This document shows positions 35,328 to 43,149 of a DNA stretch of 64,000 nucleotides, piece after piece. Numbering within the stretch: the first letter of the stretch is position 1; the number at the start of each line of letters is the position of its first letter. Below the pieces are notes generated by a model. That model saw only the letters and a list, made by a program, of their open reading frames with translations, had not been told where the DNA came from and ran no database searches. The DNA comes from Aldehydirespirator sp965116965. GTDB lineage: Bacteria; Actinomycetota; Acidimicrobiia; Acidimicrobiales; Aldehydirespiratoraceae. Position numbers and translations under genes: made by a program. The stretch is taken from positions 1,116,001 to 1,180,000 of the forward strand of contig OZ220743.1 in the NCBI GenBank assembly GCA_965116965.1, written 5' to 3'.

Positions 35328-35795
35328 GTGACCGCGCCCTCAGACGACGCCGCGGCTCCCGCACCCGGGGTCGAAGTCCACGAGTGCCTCGCCGTCACGG
35401 ACGAAGTCGTGGACGCCATGCAGCGGCTCATCCCGCAACTGTCTTCGTCGAACCCGCCGCCCGGCCGGGCCGAACTGGAGGAGATCGTGGCCTCGCCGGC
35501 CACCACCCTGTTCGTGGCCCGGCAGCGGGACCGCATCGTCGGCGCGCTCACCCTGGTCGCCTTCCGCATCCCCACCGGCTTGCGCACCCGCATCGAGGAC
35601 GTGGTGGTGGACGAGGCGGTGAGGGGGCAACGGGTGGGCGAGCGCCTCAGTGAGGCCGCGCTGGAGGCGGCCCGAGGCCTGGGGGCCCGCGGCACCGACC
35701 TCACGTCCAGGCCCTCGCGGGAGGCGGCCAACCGGCTCTACGTCCGCATGGGCTTCGAGAGGCGAGAGTCGAACGTCTACCGCTACACGCTGTGA
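35328..35795 (+). CDS. GNAT-family N-acetyltransferase
   Basis: This 155-residue single-domain acetyltransferase has the acetyl-CoA motif A VVDEAVRGQRVGERLSEAAL and motif B-like EAANRLYVRMGFERRESNVY. The start is GTG 35328. The stop overlaps the next gene's GTG, so it is probably co-translated with acetoacetyl-CoA synthetase. The substrate is unknown. Confidence 0.88.
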   Translation: MTAPSDDAAAPAPGVEVHECLAVTDEVVDAMQRLIPQLSSSNPPPGRAELEEIVASPATTLFVARQRDRIVGALTLVAFRIPTGLRTRIEDVVVDEAVRGQRVGERLSEAALEAARGLGARGTDLTSRPSREAANRLYVRMGFERRESNVYRYTL

Positions 35796-37753
35796 GCAGC
35801 CCGGGTGCCGTCACCGCGCCCTTGTGGACGCCCTCGCCGCAACGTGCAGCCGGTTCCAACCTCGAGAACTTCAAGGGCTGGCTGCGCGAGCGCCGCGGCC
35901 TGGACCTGCCGGACTGGGCCGGCCTGCACCTGTGGTCGGTGCAGCACAGCGGCGAGTTCTGGGCCGCAGTGTGGGACTGGTGCGGCGTCGAGGGCGACCG
36001 GGGCGAGCGCCTCGTCGAGTCGCCCGGCGCGGACCGGTGCCCGGACCCGGGCGAACGGATGCGGCGCACCCGGTTCCTGCCCGACGCCGTGCTCAACGTG
36101 GCCCGGAACCTGCTGGGCGAGCCGTCGACCGACACCGCGCTCGTCTTCCGCAGCGAGGACGGCGAGGCCGTCGAGCTGACCCGGGCCGAACTGCACGACA
36201 CCGTCGGCCGGGTCCAGCAGATGCTGATCGACGCCGGGGTGGGGCCAGGGGACCGGGTGGCGGCCTGGATGCCCAACCGCCCCGAGGCCTACGCGGTGAT
36301 GCTGGCCGCCGCCGGCCTCGGTGCAGTGTTCAGCTCCACATCGCCCGACTTCGGCACCGCGGGCGTGCTCGACCGTTTCAGCCAGATCTCGCCCACTGTG
36401 CTGTTCGCCTACGCCGACTACCCCTACGGCGGCCGCCGCCATGACTGCGAGGAGCGTCTGGCGGCCATCACCGCCGGCCTGCCCTCGCTCCGCCGCACCG
36501 TGCTGATCGAGCCGGGCTGGCTCGACGGCTACGGCGCCGGCTTCGGGTCCGGACCCACTCCGGCGGTGTTCCGGGATCTGCCCTTCGACCATCCCTGGTA
36601 CGTGCTGTACTCATCGGGCACGACGGGGCCGCCCAAGTGCATCGTGCATCGGGCCGGAGGGCTGCTCGTCAAGCACTTGGCCGAGCACCGGCTGCACTGC
36701 GACGTGCGGCCCGGCGACCGGGTGTTCTACTTCACGACCACGGGCTGGATGATGTGGAACTGGCTCGCCTCGACCCTGGCGTGCGGCGCAGCCGCCGTGC
36801 TCTACGACGGCTCGCCCGCCCATCCGGGACCCGAGCGCCTGTTCGACCTGGTCGACGAGGTGGGCATCACCCTGTTCGGCACATCGGCGAAGTTCATCGA
36901 CGCCTGCCGCAACGCGGGAATCCGCCCGGCCGCCACCCACGACCTGTCGTCGCTGCGCACCATCACGTCGACCGGCTCGACGCTGGTGGCCGAGGGGTTC
37001 GACTGGGTGTACGGCAACGTGAAGGCCGACGTGCATCTGGCGTCGATCTCGGGAGGCACCGACCTGTGCGGCTGCCTGGTCGCCGGCGACCCGACATCGC
37101 CGGTCCGGCGGGGCGAGATCCAGCGTCCCGGCCTGGGCATGGACTCCGACGTGGTGGACTACTCGGGCGAGACGCTGCCGCCCGGCATCGAGGGTGAGCT
37201 GGTGTGCCGCCGCCCGTTCCCGTCGATGCCGCTGCGCTTCTGGGACGACCCCGATGAGGCCCGCTACCGGGCCGCATACTTCGAGCGCATCGACGGGGTC
37301 TGGCACCACGGCGACTTCGCGTCGCGGACCCCGTCGGGCGGGTTCGTGATCTCCGGCCGGTCCGACGCCACGCTCAATCCGGGCGGGGTGCGCATCGGCA
37401 CCGCCGAGATCTACCGCCGGGTCGACACGATGCCGGAGGTCGACGAGAGCATCGCGGTGGGCCAGCCGTACGGCGCCGACACCCGTGTCGTGCTGTTCGT
37501 CAAGATGTCATCCGGACACGAGCTGACCGACGAGCTTCGCGGCCTGATCCGCAGCCGGATCCGCGCCGATCTGTCCCCCCGCCACGTGCCTGCGGTGATC
37601 GCCGCGGTCGACGACATACCCCGGACCCGATCGGGCAAGATGACCGAGACCGCGGTGCGCGACGTGATCTGCGGGCGCCCGGTGCGCAACACCTCGGCCA
37701 TGGCCAACCCTGAGGCCCTGGAGCACTTCCGCGACCGTCCCGAACTGGCCTGA
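35792..37753 (+). CDS. Acetoacetyl-CoA synthetase
   Basis: This enzyme activates acetoacetate with ATP and CoA. Its 653 residues match the acetoacetate-CoA ligase family length. It has the ACS-type N-terminal FKGWLRERRGLDLPDWAGLH, the AMP-binding P-loop YVLYSSGTTGPPKCIVH near residue 269, VFYFTTTGWMMWNWLAS, the motif SGGTDLCGCLVAGDPTSPV and a C-terminal RTRSGKMTE with the acylatable Lys. The GTG start overlaps the GNAT stop (GTGA). Confidence 0.92.
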   Translation: MSSPGAVTAPLWTPSPQRAAGSNLENFKGWLRERRGLDLPDWAGLHLWSVQHSGEFWAAVWDWCGVEGDRGERLVESPGADRCPDPGERMRRTRFLPDAVLNVARNLLGEPSTDTALVFRSEDGEAVELTRAELHDTVGRVQQMLIDAGVGPGDRVAAWMPNRPEAYAVMLAAAGLGAVFSSTSPDFGTAGVLDRFSQISPTVLFAYADYPYGGRRHDCEERLAAITAGLPSLRRTVLIEPGWLDGYGAGFGSGPTPAVFRDLPFDHPWYVLYSSGTTGPPKCIVHRAGGLLVKHLAEHRLHCDVRPGDRVFYFTTTGWMMWNWLASTLACGAAAVLYDGSPAHPGPERLFDLVDEVGITLFGTSAKFIDACRNAGIRPAATHDLSSLRTITSTGSTLVAEGFDWVYGNVKADVHLASISGGTDLCGCLVAGDPTSPVRRGEIQRPGLGMDSDVVDYSGETLPPGIEGELVCRRPFPSMPLRFWDDPDEARYRAAYFERIDGVWHHGDFASRTPSGGFVISGRSDATLNPGGVRIGTAEIYRRVDTMPEVDESIAVGQPYGADTRVVLFVKMSSGHELTDELRGLIRSRIRADLSPRHVPAVIAAVDDIPRTRSGKMTETAVRDVICGRPVRNTSAMANPEALEHFRDRPELA

Positions 37754-37787
37754 CCAACCACGGCCTCGCGACCTCAGTCTCTGCCTT

Positions 37788-37853
37788 CCCGCTCTTGTCC
37801 GCTGCGCTAACGGGCCGCTCGGGCCACGGCCCCGCAGGCTCGGCCTCTGGGTT
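37788..37853 (-). repeat. Family R1 repeat, reverse orientation
   Basis: CCCGCTCTTGTCCGCTGCGC, then CGGGCCGCTCGGGCCACGGCC and GCTCGGCCTCT is the reverse complement of the full R1 element including its AGAGGCCGAGC arm. It fills most of the gap between acetoacetyl-CoA synthetase and the PAC2 gene. Confidence 0.85.
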
Positions 37854-37885
37854 GGCTTCGCCCCGGCGCCGGTATTCTGTCGCCC

Positions 37886-38767
37886 GTGTCAATTGAACCA
37901 GAGCATGTGTTGTGGTCCGGGCCGAGGCCCGAGCTCAACCGTCCCACGCTTATCGCCGCCTTCGAGGGCTGGAACGACGCCGGCGACGCGGCCACCACCG
38001 CGGCCTCCCACCTGGCCGGTCGCTGGGGATGCGTGCCGGTGGCCGAGATAGACCCGGAGCCGTTCTTCGATTTCACCGCGGCCCGGCCGACGATCCAACT
38101 CGATGAGAGCAAGGCCCGGAGCATCGCATGGCCGGTGAACGAGGTGCGGGTGGCTCGCCTGGACGACTCGGGCACGGACGCGGTGGTCCTGATCGGCACC
38201 GAGCCGCAACTGCGGTGGCGGACCTTCACCCACCAGTTGATCTCGCTGGCCGGAATGCTCGGGGTGGAACGGGTGGTCACCTTGGGCGCGCTGCTCGCCG
38301 AGGTGCCCCACAGCCGCGACGTGGAGGTCTACGGCTCCACCGACGACGAGCAGCTGCGAGTCGAACTGGGCCTGACCCCGTCCACCTACGAGGGACCCAC
38401 CGGGATCGTGGGCGTGCTGTCGTCGGCCTGCCGCGACGCCGGCTATCGCACCGCGTCGTTCTGGTCGGCGGTTCCGTCGTACATGCCGGCCGCGCCGTCC
38501 CCCAAGGCTGCGCTGGCGCTGGTCAACCGGGTCTGTGCCCTTATGAAGGCTCCGGTGCCGACCTTCGATCTGGAGCAGCGGGCCAAGACCTACGAGCGGG
38601 AGATCACCAGGATCGTGGCCGAGGACGAGGAGACCGCGGAGTATGTGGCCCGCCTCGAGAGAGCCTGGGACGCCGGGCGGGATGACGACGCCGACGACGC
38701 CTCCCTCAGCGACGACCCCGACCGGCTGGTGGCCGAGGTCGAGAAGTTCCTGCGCGAAGGCGGCTGA
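37886..38767 (+). CDS. PAC2-family protein (proteasome-assembly-chaperone-like)
   Basis: This 293-residue protein begins at GTG 37886 with LNRPTLIAAFEGWNDAGDAA, the PAC2 family hallmark. Further conserved segments are VVLIGTEPQLRWRTFTHQL, VVTLGALLAEVPHSRDVEVY and YEGPTGIVGVLSSACRDAG. The C-terminal 60 residues are acidic and helical. These proteins are common in actinobacteria; their role is unproven. Confidence 0.9.
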   Translation: MSIEPEHVLWSGPRPELNRPTLIAAFEGWNDAGDAATTAASHLAGRWGCVPVAEIDPEPFFDFTAARPTIQLDESKARSIAWPVNEVRVARLDDSGTDAVVLIGTEPQLRWRTFTHQLISLAGMLGVERVVTLGALLAEVPHSRDVEVYGSTDDEQLRVELGLTPSTYEGPTGIVGVLSSACRDAGYRTASFWSAVPSYMPAAPSPKAALALVNRVCALMKAPVPTFDLEQRAKTYEREITRIVAEDEETAEYVARLERAWDAGRDDDADDASLSDDPDRLVAEVEKFLREGG

Positions 38768-38768
38768 C

Positions 38769-39476
38769 TCAGCCCTCGGGCTCGCCCCGCCAGGGCGGGT
38801 CGCGGGGATGGTCGAACAGCACTTCCACCGGCTCGCCCCGGATGGCGCTGAAGGCGTGGGGGGCCCACAGCTCGGGGCGGGCGGTGCGTTCGGGCAACTC
38901 GCCCTCGGCGAAGAAGCCGACGTCGGAACACTCGAGCGGGTGGGCCTTCAGATCCCCGCCGAGGCTGCGGCAGTGGAACACGATCGACACCAGCGGCACC
39001 CGGTGGAAACCGAGGCGCATCCCGTCGAGGATGGCGATGGGCCGGACCACCTCGCAGTCGATCCCGGTCTCCTCGCGGACCTCCTTGACGGCGACCTCCG
39101 ACGGTGAGTAGCCCACATCCGACCATCCGGTCGGGTACAGCCACCAGCCGGAGTCGGCTCGCTGTACCAGCAGTATCCGCCCCTCGTCGTCGCCGACGAC
39201 GGCCCCGACGGTGATCTTGGGGGTGACGTATCCGGCGATGCCGGAGCCGACGCCGTCGAGCCAGTCCTGCACCTGCTCGTCCGCGTCGATCCCGACCTCG
39301 CTGTGTGCCCGGATGTCGGCCGCCACCGCCAGCACTTCCTCGAAGCGCTCCTGCTCGTAGCGGCTCTCAGTGAAGCCCAAGCCGGTCTGGGCTATTCCGG
39401 CCAGACTCTCGGCCCAGCGAAGGATGTAGACCTCGCCCACCGATGGCCGGGGCTGCCGTCCGGAGGGTTCAGACAC
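38769..39476 (-). CDS. Nudix hydrolase with N-terminal helical domain
   Basis: This 235-residue protein has an N-terminal ~65-residue helical domain (LRWAESLAGIAQTGLGFTE, YEQERFEEVLAVAADI) of the Nudix_N_2 kind. The Nudix fold follows (VGAVVGDDEGRILLVQRAD). Its box GWSDVGYSPSEVAVKEVREE then TG keeps the EExG part, but the usual first Glu is Tyr and the Arg of REU is Lys. The start is GTG 39476 and overlaps the hemQ stop by eight bases. The substrate is unknown. Confidence 0.88.
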   Translation of the reverse strand: MSEPSGRQPRPSVGEVYILRWAESLAGIAQTGLGFTESRYEQERFEEVLAVAADIRAHSEVGIDADEQVQDWLDGVGSGIAGYVTPKITVGAVVGDDEGRILLVQRADSGWWLYPTGWSDVGYSPSEVAVKEVREETGIDCEVVRPIAILDGMRLGFHRVPLVSIVFHCRSLGGDLKAHPLECSDVGFFAEGELPERTARPELWAPHAFSAIRGEPVEVLFDHPRDPPWRGEPEG

Positions 39477-40143
39477 GGGCGAGGATCTCGTCGGCCGGTC
39501 CCACCAGGCCGGTCACGAACGGGCCGAACTCCGCGTAGGCGGCCGAGGCCCGGTCGTAGCGCATGGTGTAGACGGTCTCCTTGAGGGCGCCGATGTCCTC
39601 ACCGAAGAGGGTGACGCCCCATTCCCAGTCGTCGAGCCCGGTGGATGCGGTCACCAGCTGCACGATGCGCCCCGCGAACTTGCGTCCCGAAGCGCCGTGC
39701 TCGTACATCAGCTCCTTGCGCTCGTCGAAGGATAGTTCGTACCAGTTCTGGCCGACGTTGCGCCGCTTGGTCATCGGGTAGAAGCACCAGGCCGGCTTGT
39801 CCGGTGGGGGCAGCTTGGGATTCAGGCGCATGTCGGCCATCTCCGCCGGAAGTCCCAGCGCGTACTCCGACAGCTCGGTGATCGACACGTAGCTGTCCAC
39901 GATGTCCAGCCCGGCCCGCAGCAGGCCGGTCTGCAGGTCGCGCAGCGCCCAGGCGTCGGCGTGAAGGCCCATGAAGCACAGCTGGGCCTTGTGGCCCAGC
40001 ACCGCCACCGTCGCCACCTGCGTGCCCGCCTCGGTGGCGTCCTTGATCGCGCTGAGCACCGCGGCGTCGTCGGTGTCGGGCGTGCGGGTGCAGAACAGGT
40101 GCACCACGACCAGCCCCTGGCCCACGCCGACCGATTCCAGCAT
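39469..40143 (-). CDS. hemQ: HemQ, coproheme decarboxylase (chlorite-dismutase family)
   Basis: HemQ decarboxylates coproheme III to heme b in the coproporphyrin-dependent pathway of Gram-positive bacteria. This ~224-residue protein has LPPPDKPAWCFYPMTKRRNV, whose Tyr in YPMTKRR corresponds to the catalytic Tyr, then ELMYEHGASGRKFAGRIVQL and DDWEWGVTLFGEDIGALKE. The ATG at 40143 is chosen; a GTG precedes it by one codon. No ribosome site is evident, so it may be leaderless. It overlaps the Nudix gene downstream. Confidence 0.92.
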   Translation of the reverse strand: MLESVGVGQGLVVVHLFCTRTPDTDDAAVLSAIKDATEAGTQVATVAVLGHKAQLCFMGLHADAWALRDLQTGLLRAGLDIVDSYVSITELSEYALGLPAEMADMRLNPKLPPPDKPAWCFYPMTKRRNVGQNWYELSFDERKELMYEHGASGRKFAGRIVQLVTASTGLDDWEWGVTLFGEDIGALKETVYTMRYDRASAAYAEFGPFVTGLVGPADEILARV

Positions 40144-40173
40144 CACTACAGTCTAGGAACGTCCGGCTCGGGG

Positions 40174-40971
40174 TTAGGAGTCGACGTAGACGGTCATGGC
40201 GCCGTTGCGGGCGAAGCCGGCCAGCTGCATCCCGGCGGCCTCGGCAGTGGCCGCGGCCAGCGCGGTGGGGGCGCTCACCGCCACCAGGGCGCGGAAGCCG
40301 CCGGCCCAGGCCTTGTGCACCAGCTCGAAGCTGGCCCGGCCGCTTACCACCAGGCCCAGCCCGGTGGCCGGCAGACGGCCGTCGAGGAACAGCCGGCCGA
40401 TGAGCTTGTCGACCGCATTGTGACGGCCCACGTCCTCACGGACGAGCGAGACCGAACCGTCGGGCGCCACCACGCCGGCGGCGTGGACCGCACCGGTGGC
40501 GTCGAACAACTCCTGTCCGGGCCGCAGCAGTTCGGGAGCGGAGGCCAGCGCCTCCCACGGCATCGGCTCGCCGGTGACCGCATCCAGCTTGGTGACGAGC
40601 TCGTCGATCTCGCTGGTTCCGCAGAAACCGCACGACGAAGTGGTGGTGGTGAGCCGAGGACGGGGCGCAGGGGCCTTGCCGCCGGCGGACACCGACACCA
40701 CGTTGAAGTCGGTGGCCGCGGCCGAGCCCTTGGCGCAGTACTTGACCTGGGTCACGCGGTGGCCGTCCAGAAGCCCCTCGGCGAAGCAGAAGCCCACGGC
40801 CAGCTCGAAGTCGTTGCCGGGCGTGCGCATGGTGGTGGCCACCCGCACGTCGTCCAGCTCGATGGCCATGGGCTCCTCGGATGCGAGCCGGTCGGCCCGC
40901 CGGTCCTCGCCGGAGCTGTCGCCGGTCCAGGGCCGCACCAGTCGCTGCTGGCTCCTCGACTTGGTGGCCAT
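40174..40971 (-). CDS. fdhD: Formate dehydrogenase accessory sulfurtransferase FdhD
   Basis: FdhD transfers sulfur to the molybdenum cofactor of formate dehydrogenases. The 265-residue protein has the persulfide-forming Cys pair SSCGFCGTSEID. It also has VATTMRTPGNDFELAVGFCF near the N-terminus and VREDVGRHNAVDKLIGRLFL, all characteristic. No formate dehydrogenase is in the window. It lies 30 bases upstream of hemQ on the same strand. Confidence 0.93.
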   Translation of the reverse strand: MATKSRSQQRLVRPWTGDSSGEDRRADRLASEEPMAIELDDVRVATTMRTPGNDFELAVGFCFAEGLLDGHRVTQVKYCAKGSAAATDFNVVSVSAGGKAPAPRPRLTTTTSSCGFCGTSEIDELVTKLDAVTGEPMPWEALASAPELLRPGQELFDATGAVHAAGVVAPDGSVSLVREDVGRHNAVDKLIGRLFLDGRLPATGLGLVVSGRASFELVHKAWAGGFRALVAVSAPTALAAATAEAAGMQLAGFARNGAMTVYVDS

Positions 40972-41033
40972 GACGACAGGCTACGGCACCCTGCCGCGAC
41001 CGGCCCTCGCGTGCCGACTCGGCCGCGGCCAGC

Positions 41034-41082
41034 GAACTTCAAGCAGTTAGCCACATCCAGTGTGGTCAACCCATTGAAGTTC
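41034..41082. repeat. Family R3 palindromic repeat
   Basis: GAACTTCAAGCAGTTAGCCAC, short centre, GTGGTCAACCCATTGAAGTTC. It is flanked by the fdhD start and the tesB stop. Confidence 0.85.
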
Positions 41083-41098
41083 GGCCGGCACGCCGCAC

Positions 41099-41941
41099 CT
41101 ATCCGAGCTGCCGGATCAGGCCCTCCTGCACCACCGACGCCACCAGCCGGCCGTCGCGGGTGAACACCCTGCCAGTGGCCAACCCCCGCGCGCCGCTGGC
41201 GGCCGGCGTGTGCTGGTCGTACAGGAGCCACTCGTCGGCCCGGAACGGCCCGTGGAACCACATGGCGTGGTCGAGGCTGGCCAGCATGACCCGCGGGTTG
41301 GCCGCGCTGGTGCCGTGGGGCGCCAGCGCGGTGTCGAGCAGGGTCAGGTCGCTGGCGTAGGTGAGAAGGCAGGCGTGCAGCACCGGGTCGTCGCCCAGCG
41401 TGCCGTTGGCCCGCATCCACACCATCTGCCTGGGCGGCAGCGGACCGCTGCGATCGAGCGGGCTGGTGGTCACGTAGCGGACGTCCAGTGCCTGCAGGCG
41501 GTCGGGTCGAGCCCGGTCCGGGTCGGCGGCCTTGATCTTCTTGATGCGAGGCTGCAGCGACTCCGGGTCGGGCGCCTCCGGCATCGGGTCGGCGTGCTCG
41601 TATCCGTCCTCGGCGATGTGGAACGACGCCGCCAGCTGGAAGATGGCCCGGCCGTGCTGGATGGCCACCACACGCCGTGTGGTGAACGACCGGCCGTCGC
41701 GGATGCGGTCCACGTCGTAGAGCACCGGCGCTTTGGGGTCGCCGGCCCGCAGGAAGTAGGCGTGCAACGAGTGCACCGAGCCCCGGTCCACTGTGCGGGC
41801 CGCGGCCACCAGGGCCTGGCCGGCCACCTGGCCGCCGAAGATGCGCTGTCGGTCGTCGTCGGGCGAGCGGCCCCGGAAGATGTTGGCCTCGATGGCTTCG
41901 AGGTCGAGGAGGGCCACCACATTGTCCAGCGCCGTCTGCAT
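41099..41941 (-). CDS. tesB: Acyl-CoA thioesterase II (TesB family)
   Basis: This double hot-dog thioesterase hydrolyses acyl-CoAs. It has 280 residues from ATG 41941 (MQTALDNVVALLDLEAIEAN). Characteristic parts are FRGRSPDDDRQRIFGGQVAG, VHSLHAYFLRAGDPKAPVLY, DRIRDGRSFTTRRVVAIQHG and SLDHAMWFHGPFRADEWLLY. The C-terminal Asp/Gln/Thr-containing catalytic segment is intact (DLTLLDTAL and ASGARGLATGRVF). Confidence 0.93.
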   Translation of the reverse strand: MQTALDNVVALLDLEAIEANIFRGRSPDDDRQRIFGGQVAGQALVAAARTVDRGSVHSLHAYFLRAGDPKAPVLYDVDRIRDGRSFTTRRVVAIQHGRAIFQLAASFHIAEDGYEHADPMPEAPDPESLQPRIKKIKAADPDRARPDRLQALDVRYVTTSPLDRSGPLPPRQMVWMRANGTLGDDPVLHACLLTYASDLTLLDTALAPHGTSAANPRVMLASLDHAMWFHGPFRADEWLLYDQHTPAASGARGLATGRVFTRDGRLVASVVQEGLIRQLG

Positions 41942-41980
41942 CAGCCCATCATGCCCGGTTGCGGGCAATAGCCTGCGGTC

Positions 41981-42445
41981 GTGACCACCACGCCGACCTC
42001 CGCCCTTCAGAGGCTCAGAGTCGAGCACGGGCTGAAGGCCCTGCGCTACTGCGGCGTGTCGGTCGTGAACGTGACGGTCGGACTCACTGTGCTGGCGATC
42101 GGCCATGGTGTGCTGGGGTGGCCCGCGGTCGGAGCCAACCTCGCGGCCTGGATGGTGGGCACCGCGCCCGCATACCTCCTGAGCAGGGCATGGGTGTGGC
42201 AGCGCAGCGGTCCTCACCGGCTGGGCGGGGAGGTGCTCACCTTCTGGGTGATGGCGCTGGTCGGCCTGGCGCTGTCTTCGCTGGCGGTGGCAGTCATCGA
42301 GCACTTCACGCAGCGCACGCTGCTCGTCGTGGCCGGCAACCTCGTTGCCTACGGCAGTGTGTGGGTGGCCAAGTACGTGTTCCTCGACCGGGTGTTGTGG
42401 CCCCGGGCCGGCGATGATGGAAGATCGGCTCCGGCTCGCGGCTGA
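41981..42445 (+). CDS. GtrA-family membrane protein
   Basis: This 154-residue protein has four membrane helices (YCGVSVVNVTVGLTVLAIG; VGANLAAWMVGTAPAYLLSR; FWVMALVGLALSSLAVAVI; VVAGNLVAYGSVWVAKYVFL). NxxxxxxxW and YLLSRAWVW with the final WVAKYVFLDR fit the GtrA/flippase-like family that moves lipid-linked sugars. The start is GTG. The end overlaps the next gene by 32 bases. Confidence 0.85.
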   Translation: MTTTPTSALQRLRVEHGLKALRYCGVSVVNVTVGLTVLAIGHGVLGWPAVGANLAAWMVGTAPAYLLSRAWVWQRSGPHRLGGEVLTFWVMALVGLALSSLAVAVIEHFTQRTLLVVAGNLVAYGSVWVAKYVFLDRVLWPRAGDDGRSAPARG

Positions 42446-43037
42446 GGCAACGCGCGGCTTCATGCCGGCCGATGAGGGACTGGCCCTCTACCGGGCGGCC
42501 GCGTCTCTCGAAGTGGACGGGCCGTTGCTGGAGGTGGGCAGCTACTGCGGCAAGTCGGCGCTGTATCTGGGCGCGGCCGCGCAGCAGGCCGGACGGGTGC
42601 TGTTCTGTGTCGACCACCACCGCGGCTCCGAGGAGAACCAGCCCGGCTGGGAGCATCACGACCCGGAGGTGGTCGACCCCGATCTGGGCGTGATCGACAC
42701 GCTGCCGTTCTTCCGCCGCACCGTCACCGACGCCGGTCTGGAGCGAACTGTCGTCGCTGTCGTGGGCGACTCGCCGGCGGTGGCGCCGCTGTGGGCCACT
42801 CCACTGGCGATGGTGTTCATCGACGGTGGACACGGTGCCGAGCCCGCCCACCGCGACTACGAGGGCTGGGCGCCCCATGTGAGGCCGGGGGGACTGCTGG
42901 CCATACACGACGTGTTCGAGAACCCCGCCGACGGTGGACGGCCCCCGTACGAGATCTGGTGCCGGGCCCTGTCCGACGGGTGCTTCGAGGAGCAGGCCGC
43001 GGTCGGCTCGCTGCGGGTGTTGCGACGTGTTGCCTAG
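42414..43037 (+). CDS. Class I SAM-dependent methyltransferase (Methyltransf_24-like)
   Basis: This 207-residue protein starts at ATG 42414 or 42417. SAM motif I is GPLLEVGSYCGKSALYLGAA. LFCVDHHRGSEENQPGWEHH and MVFIDGGHGAEPAHRDYEGW follow, the pattern of small-molecule or sugar O-methyltransferases. The C-terminal IHDVFENPADGG is also typical. The TAG stop is provided by the start of an R1 element. Overlap with gtrA suggests a polysaccharide-related role. Confidence 0.82.
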   Translation: MMEDRLRLAAEATRGFMPADEGLALYRAAASLEVDGPLLEVGSYCGKSALYLGAAAQQAGRVLFCVDHHRGSEENQPGWEHHDPEVVDPDLGVIDTLPFFRRTVTDAGLERTVVAVVGDSPAVAPLWATPLAMVFIDGGHGAEPAHRDYEGWAPHVRPGGLLAIHDVFENPADGGRPPYEIWCRALSDGCFEEQAAVGSLRVLRRVA

Positions 43038-43125
43038 AGGCCGAGCGAGCAGGCGAGCGAATCCGCTGCATACGGGCGAGCCCGTGGCCCGAGCGGCCCG
43101 CGAGCGAAGCGAACAAGAGCGGGAG
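43035..43125 (+). repeat. Family R1 repeat, full-length copy overlapping a stop codon
   Basis: It begins TAGAGGCCGAGCG, whose TAG is the methyltransferase stop, and ends with the core CGAGCGGCCCGCGAGCGAAG then CGAACAAGAGCGGGAG. About 30 variable bases separate the arms. Its frame is open toward the following deacetylase, so a longer N-terminus of that protein would be R1-encoded. Confidence 0.88.
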
Positions 43126-43149
43126 ATCCCCCGCCCCGATGCCACGGGT

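Noticed and set aside
43083..43149. Longer N-terminus of the polysaccharide deacetylase
   Set aside because: It would place R1-encoded ARAARERSEQERE before the signal peptide, making the lipoprotein signal unusually long.
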